Origin: Chara braunii
Taxonomy: Eukaryota > Streptophyta > Charophyceae > Charales > Characeae
Assembly (NCBI GenBank): GCA_003427395.1
Contig: BFEA01000861.1
Coordinates: 286,292 to 321,367, forward strand
DNA length: 35,076 nucleotides
Direction of reading: 5' to 3'
Part shown: positions 22,401-34,359 of the stretch, piece by piece
How the letters are laid out: every line of letters begins with the position of its first letter
How positions within the stretch are numbered: the first letter of the stretch is position 1
Translations under genes and position numbers: made by a program
The notes under the pieces: model-generated
What the model saw: the letters and a program-made list of their open reading frames with translations, nothing else
Database searches by the model: none
Told to the model about the DNA's origin: nothing

Positions 22401-25400
22401 ACCCACTGATGATGTAGGTGTGGGTTAGACTACAAGGGTAGGTTCAAATGAATGTGGTCTTTGCATGTCCTACAAATGGTGAATGTGTTCATGATGCATG
22501 GTCAGAAGGAATGTGGTCTTGTGCAGAGTGGACTGCACTTTGCCTTGTTCAAGCCCGACTTCCTTACCCCTTTTCTGAAATATGCATCGATTTGTTGACA
22601 GGAAGATAGAAATTGGTGGGGCTGCTGGATGCTTCATCACAGATAGTGCACATTTTTTGATGTCCAGTATTTGGTGTGCTGAGTGCTCTGTATGGAGATT
22701 GTGGGAGCTCGGTCGCACCTGTTTATTTGTACTCGTTGTGTTCATGGAAAGATGCTCCTGCTGTGGCGCGAATTTGTTCCCCTTGGCCTGCGGTGTGGTG
22801 TGGTGGGGTTCTGCATAGTCTATCGCTGAAGTCAGCCTTGAATCTGTTGAAATGGTGAGATGTCATCCCTCCCCTCTTCTAGAAATTGTTACCGGTGAGG
22901 TGCTTGGAACAGTTTTGCCCTCTTATGCACGTTGTTGACGACCTCTTATGAGTCACAGGTGGATTCTCTGCTGTCCCTTTTTGCAGAATAATAAGGACAT
23001 TGGTCTCTCTGAACAGCAGCTGGAAGCAGAAGTGCTGGGTCTGTTACTGTTGGCTCTTAGCGAAAAGTAAGTTGTCGCATGATCATTTCCAAAGATGAGA
23101 AGATGTTGGATTCTCGTGTGTTGTCTACTGAAGATTATGGGAGACAAAAATGAAATTGGGTTGATTCTATTAACCTGTTAGTAGTCCCAAGCGGATGTCA
23201 GTTGAAAAGTAGGCATCAAGAGAATCTGGAAATGAAGTCAAAACTAAATGTAGCACCGATGGGCCTTGCTGCTCAGAGTCCTTACCTGGTAAAATGTGTC
23301 TTCCATGTAGATGTACTGGCCGAGCATGCCCAGTCTTTGTGCACCATAGTAGTCAAAGGCGCAACCATCGAAACATGGAGCAGCCCAGGACGAGAACTAA
23401 TGATATATAAAGGGAGGAGAGCTGCTGCCTCCGGATTCGAAACGTTGAAGGAAATTAGTGGAAAGGTAAAACGGGAAGTCTTCTGTCAACGGAGGGAGAT
23501 GGGGAGTGCCTTGTGGATAATTCTTTCACCTAGCTGGAGCAGATGTGGAGGTGGAAGTTGAAGCTGCGTGTTGCCCTGCTGTAGGCGCAGTTGCTGGTCT
23601 TGATATGATGGGGGCTCTGGTCGAGTGCTGTCCTGCTGCGAGCCTACTTGCTGGTTGTCAGTGCTGGAGTCTTGTCGAGAGAAAGGCGTCCATGATTAAT
23701 GGTACTTCCGAACATTAAGTGCCATGGAGTTGACATCACTCAACCTTGGGGAGAGAACGTGCAGGTCTGGGATATTTTACAGAAAAGCGAGGTTGAGTGA
23801 GAGAGAGGGGGAGGCGGTGAAAGTCCCCTTCTTGGGGATCATCAGGGGGAGCCCATGGGTTAAGCCTGAATGAGACTTCGATAACAATAGCACCGGCTTT
23901 CCATTGCTGCTTTGCTCAACGAAGCTTTGCATTATCGTCTACTGTTCGCAGTTGTTGGACTTATTCCTGGTTCATTGGAGAAAGTGTTTGATGGACGTTT
24001 GGGGTATTGTAAGCATACTCACAGCACACTGCAGCGATGCATGCACACATGGGCACGCTCGGTATGCAATGCAGTTTGTTTTATCGAATGCCATGGGGTG
24101 ATTCAGGTGGAGGGGTTGATGTGGAACGGTTTTTCAAAGTCTAGGGCCTGTCTCTTATACACATCTAGATGTGTATAAGAGACAGGTCTAGGGCTGCCTG
24201 AACATACGTGGGTGTTGATTCGACGTGCCTCGTAGTTGAAAAACCGTTCCCCCACAGGTGGAGGGGTTGATGTGGAACGGTTTTTCAAAGTCTAGGGCTG
24301 CCTGAACAAATACCCCCACAGCAGCTTCCCGAAGGCAACAGAGAGTCACAGGAACAACAGAGGGCTCTTGAAACAGCAAATGTAGCTGGGATACCGGGAA
24401 ACAAAATAAAGCAAAAGAGAAGGACAGAGGACAAACTTGAAAAACACCAGTTAGAGATGTTGAACCGGCAGATGTTCTCCTGACAAAAGTCCCTTAAACT
24501 TCCTTCTCTTTCCCTCGTCGGTGTCCCACTCATCTCAGTACCTGCGTCACATATGTGGTATTCACAATAGTGTCCTTGACTGCATGGTGATGTCTTAGGC
24601 ATGAGAGGTCAATAGCAGCACCCCTGGCCTCCAACACCATGTCCTTCTCCCTCGAAAGCCAAACTCGTCCTGCAGTTTACCTATCATCATAACATGAAAC
24701 TCATTGAGCGCTTAGGGTCTATCTCCCTCCTGATCGGCCATCTCAAACTGGATAGTAACCTGCCTTGCCCAACCCCTCCCCTGATATCCAGATTGATTAT
24801 GCTGGCTGGTTAGCGTGCAACATGCAGCACCTTCTTTCTTGCATCACGACCTCTCTCACCCTCTTCTCCAGTTGACCTGGACGTCTTGTCATTGCCTAGG
24901 GTGGCATTTCTTTATTCCAGGAACCAGTCATTCTTTACCACGCTAAGAAGCTGGTTCATGCATTTCATCCAGATATCAAAACAGATGATTTCCATCCTTG
25001 TTATCTGAAACAATGCTATCAGCCTTCTCCAGTCGTCTTGTGTGTATGTTCGCAGCCAACTGCTCGATGCTCTCCTGCTCAAGTGATCCTGCCATCAACT
25101 TGTTGACTTAGTCTGTTGTGGAGCATGCTGTGCACTCTTGCAACATCCTTGCATTAAACCGCCAGTTCACTTGAGCCTAAGCAGTGCTCTTACCAGTATT
25201 ATGCGGTAAGAGCATTTCGATTTGGGCCTGGTCCGGTACCAAAAGCGGCAGTACACTGTGAAAAGGTACAAGTTGCAGGCTCGCGTGCCTTGGAAGGTGG
25301 CTTTGTCAAGTTAGGCTCATGTGCACTGCTGGTTTAAACTCTGCATGTCCGATGCCCTCTCTGTGGTTTATCCATCTCCTTTGTTGTTGAGATGGCCGTC

Positions 25401-28400
25401 CTGGATGTGCTTTTTAAAATGGGCAGAAATGCCATAAAACACATTGCACAGTAAAATGTCCAATGGCTGGATCCCTTTCAGATGTCTCTCCTGCCCAGGC
25501 CCAGATCAATGAAGTGCTTGTCGGCCATTGCTGCCTGCTGCTTTGCCTTGAGGTCATGGTGACCTGTGCACGGGAAAATGGTCTCAGCAATGTCTCTATG
25601 CAAACCTCCTCCGCGACCATGAATTCAACACTGGAAACACTGCCCTCGGCCCCCTTCTGACACCAACTGACCCAAGGTAAATGCAAACGGTAAAAACCTC
25701 TCCGACAACCCTCCCCAACCGACCCCGTGTCAATCTCAAGCCTGTCCCCAACACCCTCTCCTAATAAATGGCAAATATTTCCCGAACATTTTGAGTCGTT
25801 TTTTATGGAATTCCGAAAATCAAGACGCATAAAACAAAATTTATCAGAAACGACTGAGGAGGTCGGGGTGTGGAGAAAATGGTTGAGGTACAAGGTGAGT
25901 GCAGTGCTGAGGGGCGGGGAAAACTTTGAAGTAGAGGGGGTATCTGGCAATTCAGGTAGGGTGAGGAGGAGAAACGTGGGAAGGTAGGTAATCATTGAAG
26001 TAGGGGTTGACGTGGGCAGGGAAGAAGGGGAGTTGGCTGATGAGGGAGGAAGGAATGCTGAAATAGGGAAGAGGGATAAGCAGGGAGGGGTGGGGGTGGC
26101 GGGGGGTAGCGGGAGGTGGGGGGACGGAGGTTAAAGAGGAGAAGGGGTCGAGCGGCCTCTGGCCATGTGCTTGGTGGTTGCTATATTGGCACCCACTTAA
26201 GAGTCTTACTTAACTATTTGGTTGCTTTTCTGTTTCTAAGTAAGTGGATGGTAGCATGCTAGCTGGTCATCCCAGAATAAGCTCCAATGTTATGTTCCGC
26301 TGCTGTTTTTCCAGGGGCCGAATGAGGGCGGGAGACCTTGGATCACAGCTCCGTATCCAGAAAGCTGCTGTGTATGACCAATTGAAGGTTTGAATGCCCT
26401 GATTGCACCACCCCTGACACTGTTTGTCGTTTCACAGCAATGTGTCTTGAAATTATGAAATTGCCTAGTGGCTGATGTCTAGAACTAGTAGTTATGAGGT
26501 CAGGAGTTCAAAAACCTATTTGATTTTCAAACCTCTGAAGCATAGCTATGCCGGACCGGACCCAGGACCCCGGGGCCTCTCAAACTCATCCGGACTTTGG
26601 GAAAACCGGAACATCCCGGAATATCCAGACCGGCCCAGATCCCCTGTCCGGGTTCCGGAAAAAAGACAAACAAAAACAAAAAGGTGTGCATGCTTACATT
26701 ACCTGAGGGACCAGTGGGCAGTGTGCTGTCACTGAATCAGTGCAGCGTGCACAATGCACACAGAATCACAGATGCACAGCTTCGACTGTGCAGACTGCAC
26801 ATTGCGCACACAGCAAATTAAACTTTGGAGTTGGAACTTCGAACACAAATCACAAGAATCAACAGACTGCAGCTTGAAATCGGTGCTTTTCAAGGGCATC
26901 TGGAAAGTGGAAGTAGTAAGTACGTACCTTGGAAACACATGCTCAACATAACTTTTTTTATGAACAAGTGGACCTGCCGCAGCGACGCTGCGGCGAAGGA
27001 CGATGACAAAAACATTATGTGAAACACCCCGGACATCGGTTGGACCCCATCTTTGCGATGTACCCCTATCGGACACCGTCCAACTTCGCAAAATGCCCCG
27101 GTAGTTGCGAACTTTTCGTAGGTGCAATTGCAAAAGGCCAAGGCCCAAACGGGGAGGCTGACATTGCGAATTTGCACACGCGGCTGACAGGGGCATAACA
27201 CAAAGATGTCAGCCCAAAAGGCNATTCCACTGTNCCGAGATCTTTCAGGGACATTTTGAAATACATCTCAACTTATGGGGGTATTTGGCAAATTACCACC
27301 GCCCCAAAAAAGGCCGATGGCATCTTTTCAACATTTGGAGGAAGATATGCCAGTCCTCTCTCTCTCTCTCTCTCTCTCTTCCCGTTCGTTTTTTCTCAGC
27401 CAATGGCCGCTCATCATCGCTTGATGAGTAGTCCGGTGAACCTTCCTCTTCATCGTCTCGTGGCCTCTTCCTTGCCACACCCTCGTCCTTCCCCCCCTCT
27501 CCTTTGTTCTTCTCAGCTGTTTGCGTAGGGTTGTCCTCTCTCCACAGTCACGCCATCTGAACCGTCAACATAGGTCGCTGGTGTTTTTCTTGGCCTGCCT
27601 CTACCTTTTTTTTGAGTTTGTTGGTCAGGCTGTGCCAACAACGTCCCAGTCTCCTTTTGTGCTGCTCTCGTTGCAGCACCAGGAGGCAGTGTGTCACCAC
27701 CTCCCTTCGTGTGCGCACGCATGTGCTCCTCTGTTCCCAAGGTGTGCGCCTTCCTCCCAACATCTGTTTGGGAATGCTTGAGCAGAAAGTTGCCTTCCTT
27801 CCTCAATCCACGCTAGTCCCCGCAATGACCCTCCTCAATCTCCTCCAGGTTGAATTCTTCACGGCAGGGAACAACTTCATCCCCATCTTCATCACCCCGC
27901 CATCAGCAGGTGGAACAACATCGTCACCAGCTGTGGTAAGGTTCTTCAATCGGTGCTCAGCCACCTTCACTCTGTCTTTGGCCTCCTTTTGCTCCTCCTC
28001 TGTTGGTGGGTCATCCCATTCAATAAGGTTTTTTGCCCTCTCTGGCATCTGCTGCAGCATATCAAGCAGACACATATTCCACCTGCTGTACACCAGTTTT
28101 TGCATTTTGTTCGGGGCCAAGCCATTGCTCTCTTTGGAGTGAATTGCTGCGAAAAGGCTCCAATTCCTTTCGCAGCCTGAAGCAGACGACCCTTGCCCCA
28201 GCTGTCGAATGGCATGAGGCTGCAAGTGTTGCAGCCATTGCACCAGCGCTTCCACCATGCTGCAGGGTTTTGCTTACAGACTGCATCCATGACCGCCTGC
28301 GAGCTGAACTTGCCAATGTTCTGAACCCAACAGTCGACTTCATACTCCACTTGGTCGCACACCTCCTGCAACGACGCTTTCAGCCATTTGTACATCCAGG

Positions 28401-30124
28401 TGTAAAATCCATCTTGGATCTCTCGATCCTTGTGCGGCTCAGACGACCGGTACTCTGGATCCAAGAACAGGGCTGCACAATGGAAGGGGGTGGTCATGGC
28501 GTTCCATCTGCGCATGACCATCATCTCAATTTCCTCACGCTGATGCACTGTTAGGTCCTTGCTAACTCCCAGGCGTTCCACTATCCTGTCCATCTTCGCA
28601 CAAACCTTGCTAATGGTTGGACTGTGGCCACCCAACAGTTTCAGCAGCAAAACAATGTCGTAAACGGCATTGGTTGCGTTGTTCACAACAACCCAAAAAC
28701 CTGCTGTATGGAGTATGACGTCTTCAATCTCATGGAAGGTCGGCCGCTCCAACGTTGCTGTCCACCTGTCATCTGTGACCATAGCCACCAATGCTTTTCC
28801 CTGCTTCTTCAAGCGGTCCAGCATGTGAAAGTTGGTGGCGAAACACGTTGCTGCAGGTTGCAGTAACTGTCTTCCACCTGAAAGGATGTAGTAAACATCC
28901 CTGACTCCCAGGTGGTTCATGACGAACTTCTTCACGTCTTTCGCCTTCGCCACCGTTCCAGCCACCTTCTATCTTCCCAATTTCGTGCAGCATTAAGTCG
29001 AGGCAGTGTGCAGCGCATGGCACATGGAAGATGTATCCTCCACCAATCTGCCAGCTCTCACACACACAGCAGCGATGTCTATGATCACCCCAACAACACT
29101 CTTCTCGCCAACTTCAGAATCGACTCAGATAAGATATCGAAGTACGTTGCTGCTCCCTTCTCCTTGCCTGCCATGCAATGCGACTTCCAAAAAAAGCACA
29201 CCGGTTGGAAAGGAGACCAGGACATTCAAGTGAGGTCTGCCTCTTTGATCAGTCCAGCCATCAAGCTGGAGCATCCATCCAGTTCGAGTCCAACTTCTCG
29301 GCTGCCGCAAAACCCCCTCCTCGACCCGAGACCGTGACATGTCCAACCTCGTCGTTTGCTGCGCGTCGTATTGTACTGGGATGAAGAACCGCTCTGCATT
29401 GTGAACCTTTTGTATCATGTGCAAGTACTTCCTGCACACCATATTGAAGGGGACTCCTTCACAAACCAACCAGTAGTCCAAGGAGCGTTGTGCTTCCTCA
29501 TTCTTTGAGATGATTGCCCTGCCCTCTTCCAGCGTGGTCTGCCGTACCTTGGTTGTGGTGAAAATGCCTGTGCTGGCTTTGTTTTGAGCTGGTTGGGGGC
29601 TGCTGCTTGTCTTCCACGTCCATGTCTTCCATGCCCTCGACGTCTGAGGAGCAATCATGTGACTGCGCCTGTGACACAGCCTTTCCCAGCACCAGCGCAA
29701 TTGCCTCTAGCCGCCCCCTCTCCCTCTTCTCTCTTACCGCTGCTGACAGCCTACTGCCTAGCCTGTTCACGTTGCACCTGGCCCCTTTTGTCGTGGAAAT
29801 GAAGTGTTGTGCACAACGCTTTGCACTCCGAGGGAACTCCAGATCGCAGTACACTACCGTCTTCCCCCGAACACAACGCACCCCCATTTTGCCTGTATCG
29901 GGCAGGAAACATACCTTGTATACGTTCATTTTCAGGGTGCGTTATGTTCAGGGGAAGACGGTAGTTCCCTTTCCCCACCTCCCCATGCACTCTCGAAATG
30001 GCGCTTGATCGCCTCTGCACCTGCTTTAGGCATCCTGAATGTGATGGCAACGAGTCGCCGACGGCAACGGAGCAGAACAGCAAGGAAGGGGTGTCAGTCT
30101 GTCAGATCAATTGAAAACTCAGCT

Positions 30125-30189
<65 letters not shown>

Positions 30190-30619
30190 GTCGATGAACC
30201 TTTGCAGAACAAGAAAGACAAGAAAAAAGACAGCATTTCCCCTCCCCCCACGGGGTGGAAAATTTAGAACACGTATGTATGGGGGGGAGGGTCGACGAAC
30301 CTTTGCAGCAAAATCACGTTGAAAGCCCGAAAGTCCAACGCTGTCCAGAAAGCAGAAAAGCACTGACATTCCACCAACGGAGAACCAAACCACCGAATCT
30401 GAATGTTAATGAGGGCATACTCTCGCCATCGCCAACATATGTATCCAGAGCTCTTCCCCCAACTTGGCGCTCGGCGCCCAGACTACAATCACACAGCTAC
30501 TACCAGCCTACGAATTGACAATGCAACCGGTTGACGTCACAGCAAGAACCAACGTACATGAAGATGTTGACCTTGTAGACCGTCGCCAAGAACAGTTATG
30601 TGCCCTCACATCGTGATCC

Positions 30620-30696
<77 letters not shown>

Positions 30697-33600
30697 GCTC
30701 TCTCCCTCCCTCGGCTTCTCGACCNCCCTCGCTCTCTCCCTCCCTCGGCTTCTCGACCATTGTCTTCCACTTACACGAAGACCACCACCATCACCACTGA
30801 CTATCCAAGCTGGAGCCTGGCTATGAGGGCTCAGCTATGGCGCTGCCTTCTTGCAGCGCCCTCAACCCGAACATCCGTGTGCGCTCTGCACTTGCGCTAG
30901 CGCTAAACTTGCAGCTGCCAGCCCTCGCTCCAGCAGCACTACCGCATGCACCTCCAAGTGCCCGAATCCCTCTTCCCCGGCCAGGCATTTTGATGTATGC
31001 AAAGTGGCGGGGCTGGTTTGCTTCTGGCCTGCCTCGTGTGTGCCTCGTAACTTCAGGTTGGGCCAAAGTGTCTGTGCCCAGGCCTGTTCAGACAGCGGCC
31101 TGGGACCGAATTGGTTCGGCATGCCCAACCACCCAGGCACAGATGTGCGGTGTTGCCCGCTTTGAACACGTTGCTGGAAGAGCCTGGAAGGCTCACACAT
31201 ATTTCTGATTCTCACGAGCAAAGCGGATGTAACCAACTGGCTGGTGGCAACTGTCTGGCGCCCACCAAGATTTGCAAAAATTGACAAACTCAGGGCACAT
31301 TGAGATTCAGGGGGCCCACCATCACTTAGGGCGGGCACTCGGTTACTGCAGGGCCTTATGCCGAGCGGTGAGCCCTCGCACACCCCAAGGGGTCGACCAA
31401 TCTTTGCAGCTAAAAAAAAAACGGAAAAAACGGCAGCAGTGCCGCAGCGCTTCCCGACTCCCCGAGGGGTCGAGAATTTGCAATACGTATGGGGGGCAAC
31501 GGCCAGCAAAGTTTTGCAGCAAAAAAGAAAAAGAAAAAACAACACAGCATTTCCCCATCCCCCATGCTAATCTTCTCTGTATCGTTTTGTCTTTTTTTTT
31601 ATAAAAAAAACACCCGTCTGGGTGCGAGGGGTGCTGAAAAAAATTAAAGAATATTTTCCGAATTGTGACTATCGTCCCAATTATAACGAATGTCCCAGCG
31701 GACCACCCTCCTCCTCATTATGTCCCCTTCCTCCTCCTCTTCAACTCCGCCCACCTTATCTTTGTCCCTTTCCTCTTCCTCCTCCTGATTTCCTTTCTTC
31801 CTACTACTCGTCATCAACTCCACCTACTTTCCTTTCTCTGAAGTTTCTCCCTCTCCTCCTCCCTCTCCTCTTCCGTTTTTTTTTTTTTTTTTGCCAAATT
31901 TTGGACCATTTCTCGATTTATGCGTGTCATCATTGGGCAGGGTCCATGCTAATCTTCTCTATGACGTGGCACCCGTGCAAAGGCCGTGCAAATCTTCTCA
32001 GTATCATCCCAATGAATCCTCCCCCCCTATCCCCCTCCCCCTCCTTTTTTGCTTTTTTCTTTTTTTTGGGACCATCTCTCGATTTAAGTGTCATCCTTGC
32101 GCATGGGCCAAGATAATCTTCTCTGTATCATCCCAGTTAAACGGACCCTCCTCCTCATGTCCCCTTCCCCCTCTTCAAGTCCGCCACCCCTTCTTTTTCC
32201 CTCTCCTCCTCCTCATCCGACTCCTCGTCATCAACTCCACCCTCCTTTCCTCCTCCCTCTCCAAGAGACTTGATTTTGTGCCCTCCATTTCACGGCTGCA
32301 AGTAACTGCACGCTCTTTGCTTGAGCTATGGCTTCCTCTACCAGCATGCTGCCTTGACGGCCTTTCCGCTGCACCACTCTGTCGCAGCGAGACTCAAAAA
32401 AAAACTACGGGGGATTGAGCGCCTTGCCGCCTGGATCAACTTGCAACAAGCGGCTCAAGAAGCTGTGCAGTCAGCAGCAATATCTGGATGGCTAAGGCGG
32501 CCTTCCCGTGGCTCTCTTCTTTTCCCTTCTTTTTTTTGAAATCTCGTTCTTCTTCTTGGCGCCCCTTTTTTTTTTTTTCACACGTGTGATGCACCATATA
32601 GGTCCATCCATAGCTGATAAATTAATAATTCTCCAATGAGGACCCTCTTTGTTATCTGTGTAGAGCTTGCATGCAAAAGATTGTTCTGAGTATTGTGAGT
32701 TTGTTGACTTTGCAGGCTAGGCATGGTGGCTTGCGTCAGTTCCTCAACAAAAGGCCGGATCTGTTTTATGTCGAGTCTGATCACCCGTTCAACCCTCACG
32801 TGAGCCTTAATTTATGGTCAGGACGTCAGCCACAGACGCCGCCTTCAACTCTTGGGGGAAAGGCAGCTTCGGGTTCATTGCACCCTTCGTTGTCATCACC
32901 GCATACACCCTCGCATTATGGAAGCAGGATAGGACAAACATCTCGTTTGGTCATTGGGCAGCACCAAGCTCGGCAGCAATTGATGGGGGAGAATGGCAGC
33001 ATTGGATCTGGAGGGATGGCAAGTCTGACAGTTGGACTGACGCCAGGGAAGCCGGGAGTCTCCTCACATGGATTGGTATCCACTTGGAAAGATAATGGGC
33101 TTAAGGCTGTAGGAAGCAATGATGGAATGCAAGGTGGTTTTGGGAGTCAAATGAGGAAGGAAGATGGTCTGAAGCAGACAGGGAAACCTCTGGAGGGGAT
33201 GGGAATGGGAGGTACCTGTGGTGGTACTTACCCCTGGAGGGATGGTGGACTGAGAATGGGACCTGGTTCTGAACAGCAGCAGCAGAATGTCCCAGGTTTT
33301 GTGGGGTCCATGCCTGGTGGACTGGGACTCGGCCCAGGTGCTCGTCGTAGGGAGGTCAGTGGCAGTGGCACTGGCAGTAGTCCTGAAGCGCAGCAGCACA
33401 TTATTGATGGGAGGGGGGGTTGGGGTGAAGGGGTAATCAGCAAGGCCAAACTGCTCGGAATCTCCAAGCTGGTTATTGGTGGTCAGGATATGGATGTCGG
33501 TGAAGACAAGCGGATTGGGGGAAATACCAGCATGAGGGACACGGATGCAAGAGATGGAGAGGTAAGTCTTTCTTGAAAAAGTCGTGAGTCTACTATCATT

Positions 33601-34263
33601 TATTTAGTGAGTCACTTTGTCTGGACTCTGAAGATGAAGTTTCTGAAACAGTTTGCGCTTGTGTACCTGGTTGGTGCTATCTTATCTGTTATACGTTTCA
33701 AGCTGTACTGACTTAGTGTGATGCATGTCCTATGATGGAGAACACGTCACCTTCCCTTGTTGTTGGGGTTATTAGCTCTCTCCATTTGCTCTCAGAGTGG
33801 ATCTCCCAACCCTCGATAGATTTGTCAGTGAAGAAGTGGAATGACACTGTTTTGAAGCGAGTAATGCAGCCTTTCAATGTGCGGCTCTGTTCCTCCAGGA
33901 CGGATCACAAGCGTGACGTGGGGGTGTAAATCAAGACCAGATGACAGGATGCGGAGGAGCAGCAAGAGGAGGCATGTGTGTGCCCTGTCACACATGCTCG
34001 GTCTTGCTGTGTTACTGCCTCTCCCTTATCTCTCTCGTCCCTGCCTTTCAGATGCTGTGTTTCCAAGCCTGCCACTATGCACTCATTGCACTGTGGTTTT
34101 TGGTTCTCTTCATTCCTTGTCAGAGTCTATCTTCCACGTCTGTTCATCTGTTTGTGGAATGCGGGTCTTCTCCAGTGGCCGATTCCCGTTTTCCATGCTG
34201 TTGGTTTGCATTCAGAGGAGGAGGACATGTTCATGCCCTGCGCCCCACCCCCTCTCTTTTCTA

Positions 34264-34359
<96 letters not shown>

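Larger units (their letters stand above)
21845..22986 (+). other. Intron 3
   Basis: GTATGT donor and TTTGCAG acceptor. It contains a SINE-like copy (22105-22205) and a two-unit tandem repeat (22236-22465). Nothing else recognised. Confidence 0.7.
23067..26314 (+). other. Intron 4
   Basis: GTAAGT donor and TTTTTCCAG acceptor. It contains the Nextera adapter artefact and duplicated flanks (24105-24308). Otherwise it is unassigned sequence. A segment near 24686-24708 (AACATGAAACTCATTGAGCGCT) weakly resembles the LINE 3' region near 14350. A purine-rich G-rich stretch lies at 25900-26150. Confidence 0.7.
27290..30095 (-). mobile_element. hAT-superfamily DNA transposon remnant (DUF659 type)
   Basis: The minus strand carries the parts of a hAT transposase in order: N-terminal region (about 30080-29500), DUF659 core with DGWTD (about 29260), [10 protein letters not shown] segment, central domain and C-terminal hAT dimerisation region (about 28175-28050). 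Frames change at least near 29130, 28965, 28200 and 27805, so it is inactive. Terminal inverted repeats and 8-bp target duplications were not identified, and the boundaries are approximate. Confidence 0.85.
26388..32715 (+). other. Intron 5, expanded by insertions
   Basis: About 6.3 kb from a GTTTGA donor to a TTTGCAG acceptor. It contains a minus-strand hAT transposase remnant, a MITE-like element, ~100-bp repeats, CT microsatellites and U6-derived copies (all listed). 26388-27289 holds a CCGGA-rich patch (26548-26660), TGCACA-rich imperfect hairpins (26740-26820) and two single Ns (27223, 27234). 30760-31380 holds nothing I can name. Confidence 0.7.

Noticed and set aside
24103-24288. Open frame containing [11 protein letters not shown]
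   Set aside because: It translates the Nextera adapter junction. It is an artefact and not a gene.
25414-25995. 193-codon minus-strand frame in intron 4
   Set aside because: No domain recognised, and composition shifts within the frame. Probably chance.
30837-31208. 123-codon plus-strand frame (and minus-strand 30862-31545)
   Set aside because: A/P/R-rich composition, no domain, overlapping frames on both strands, and the long minus frame runs into the ~100-bp repeat family.
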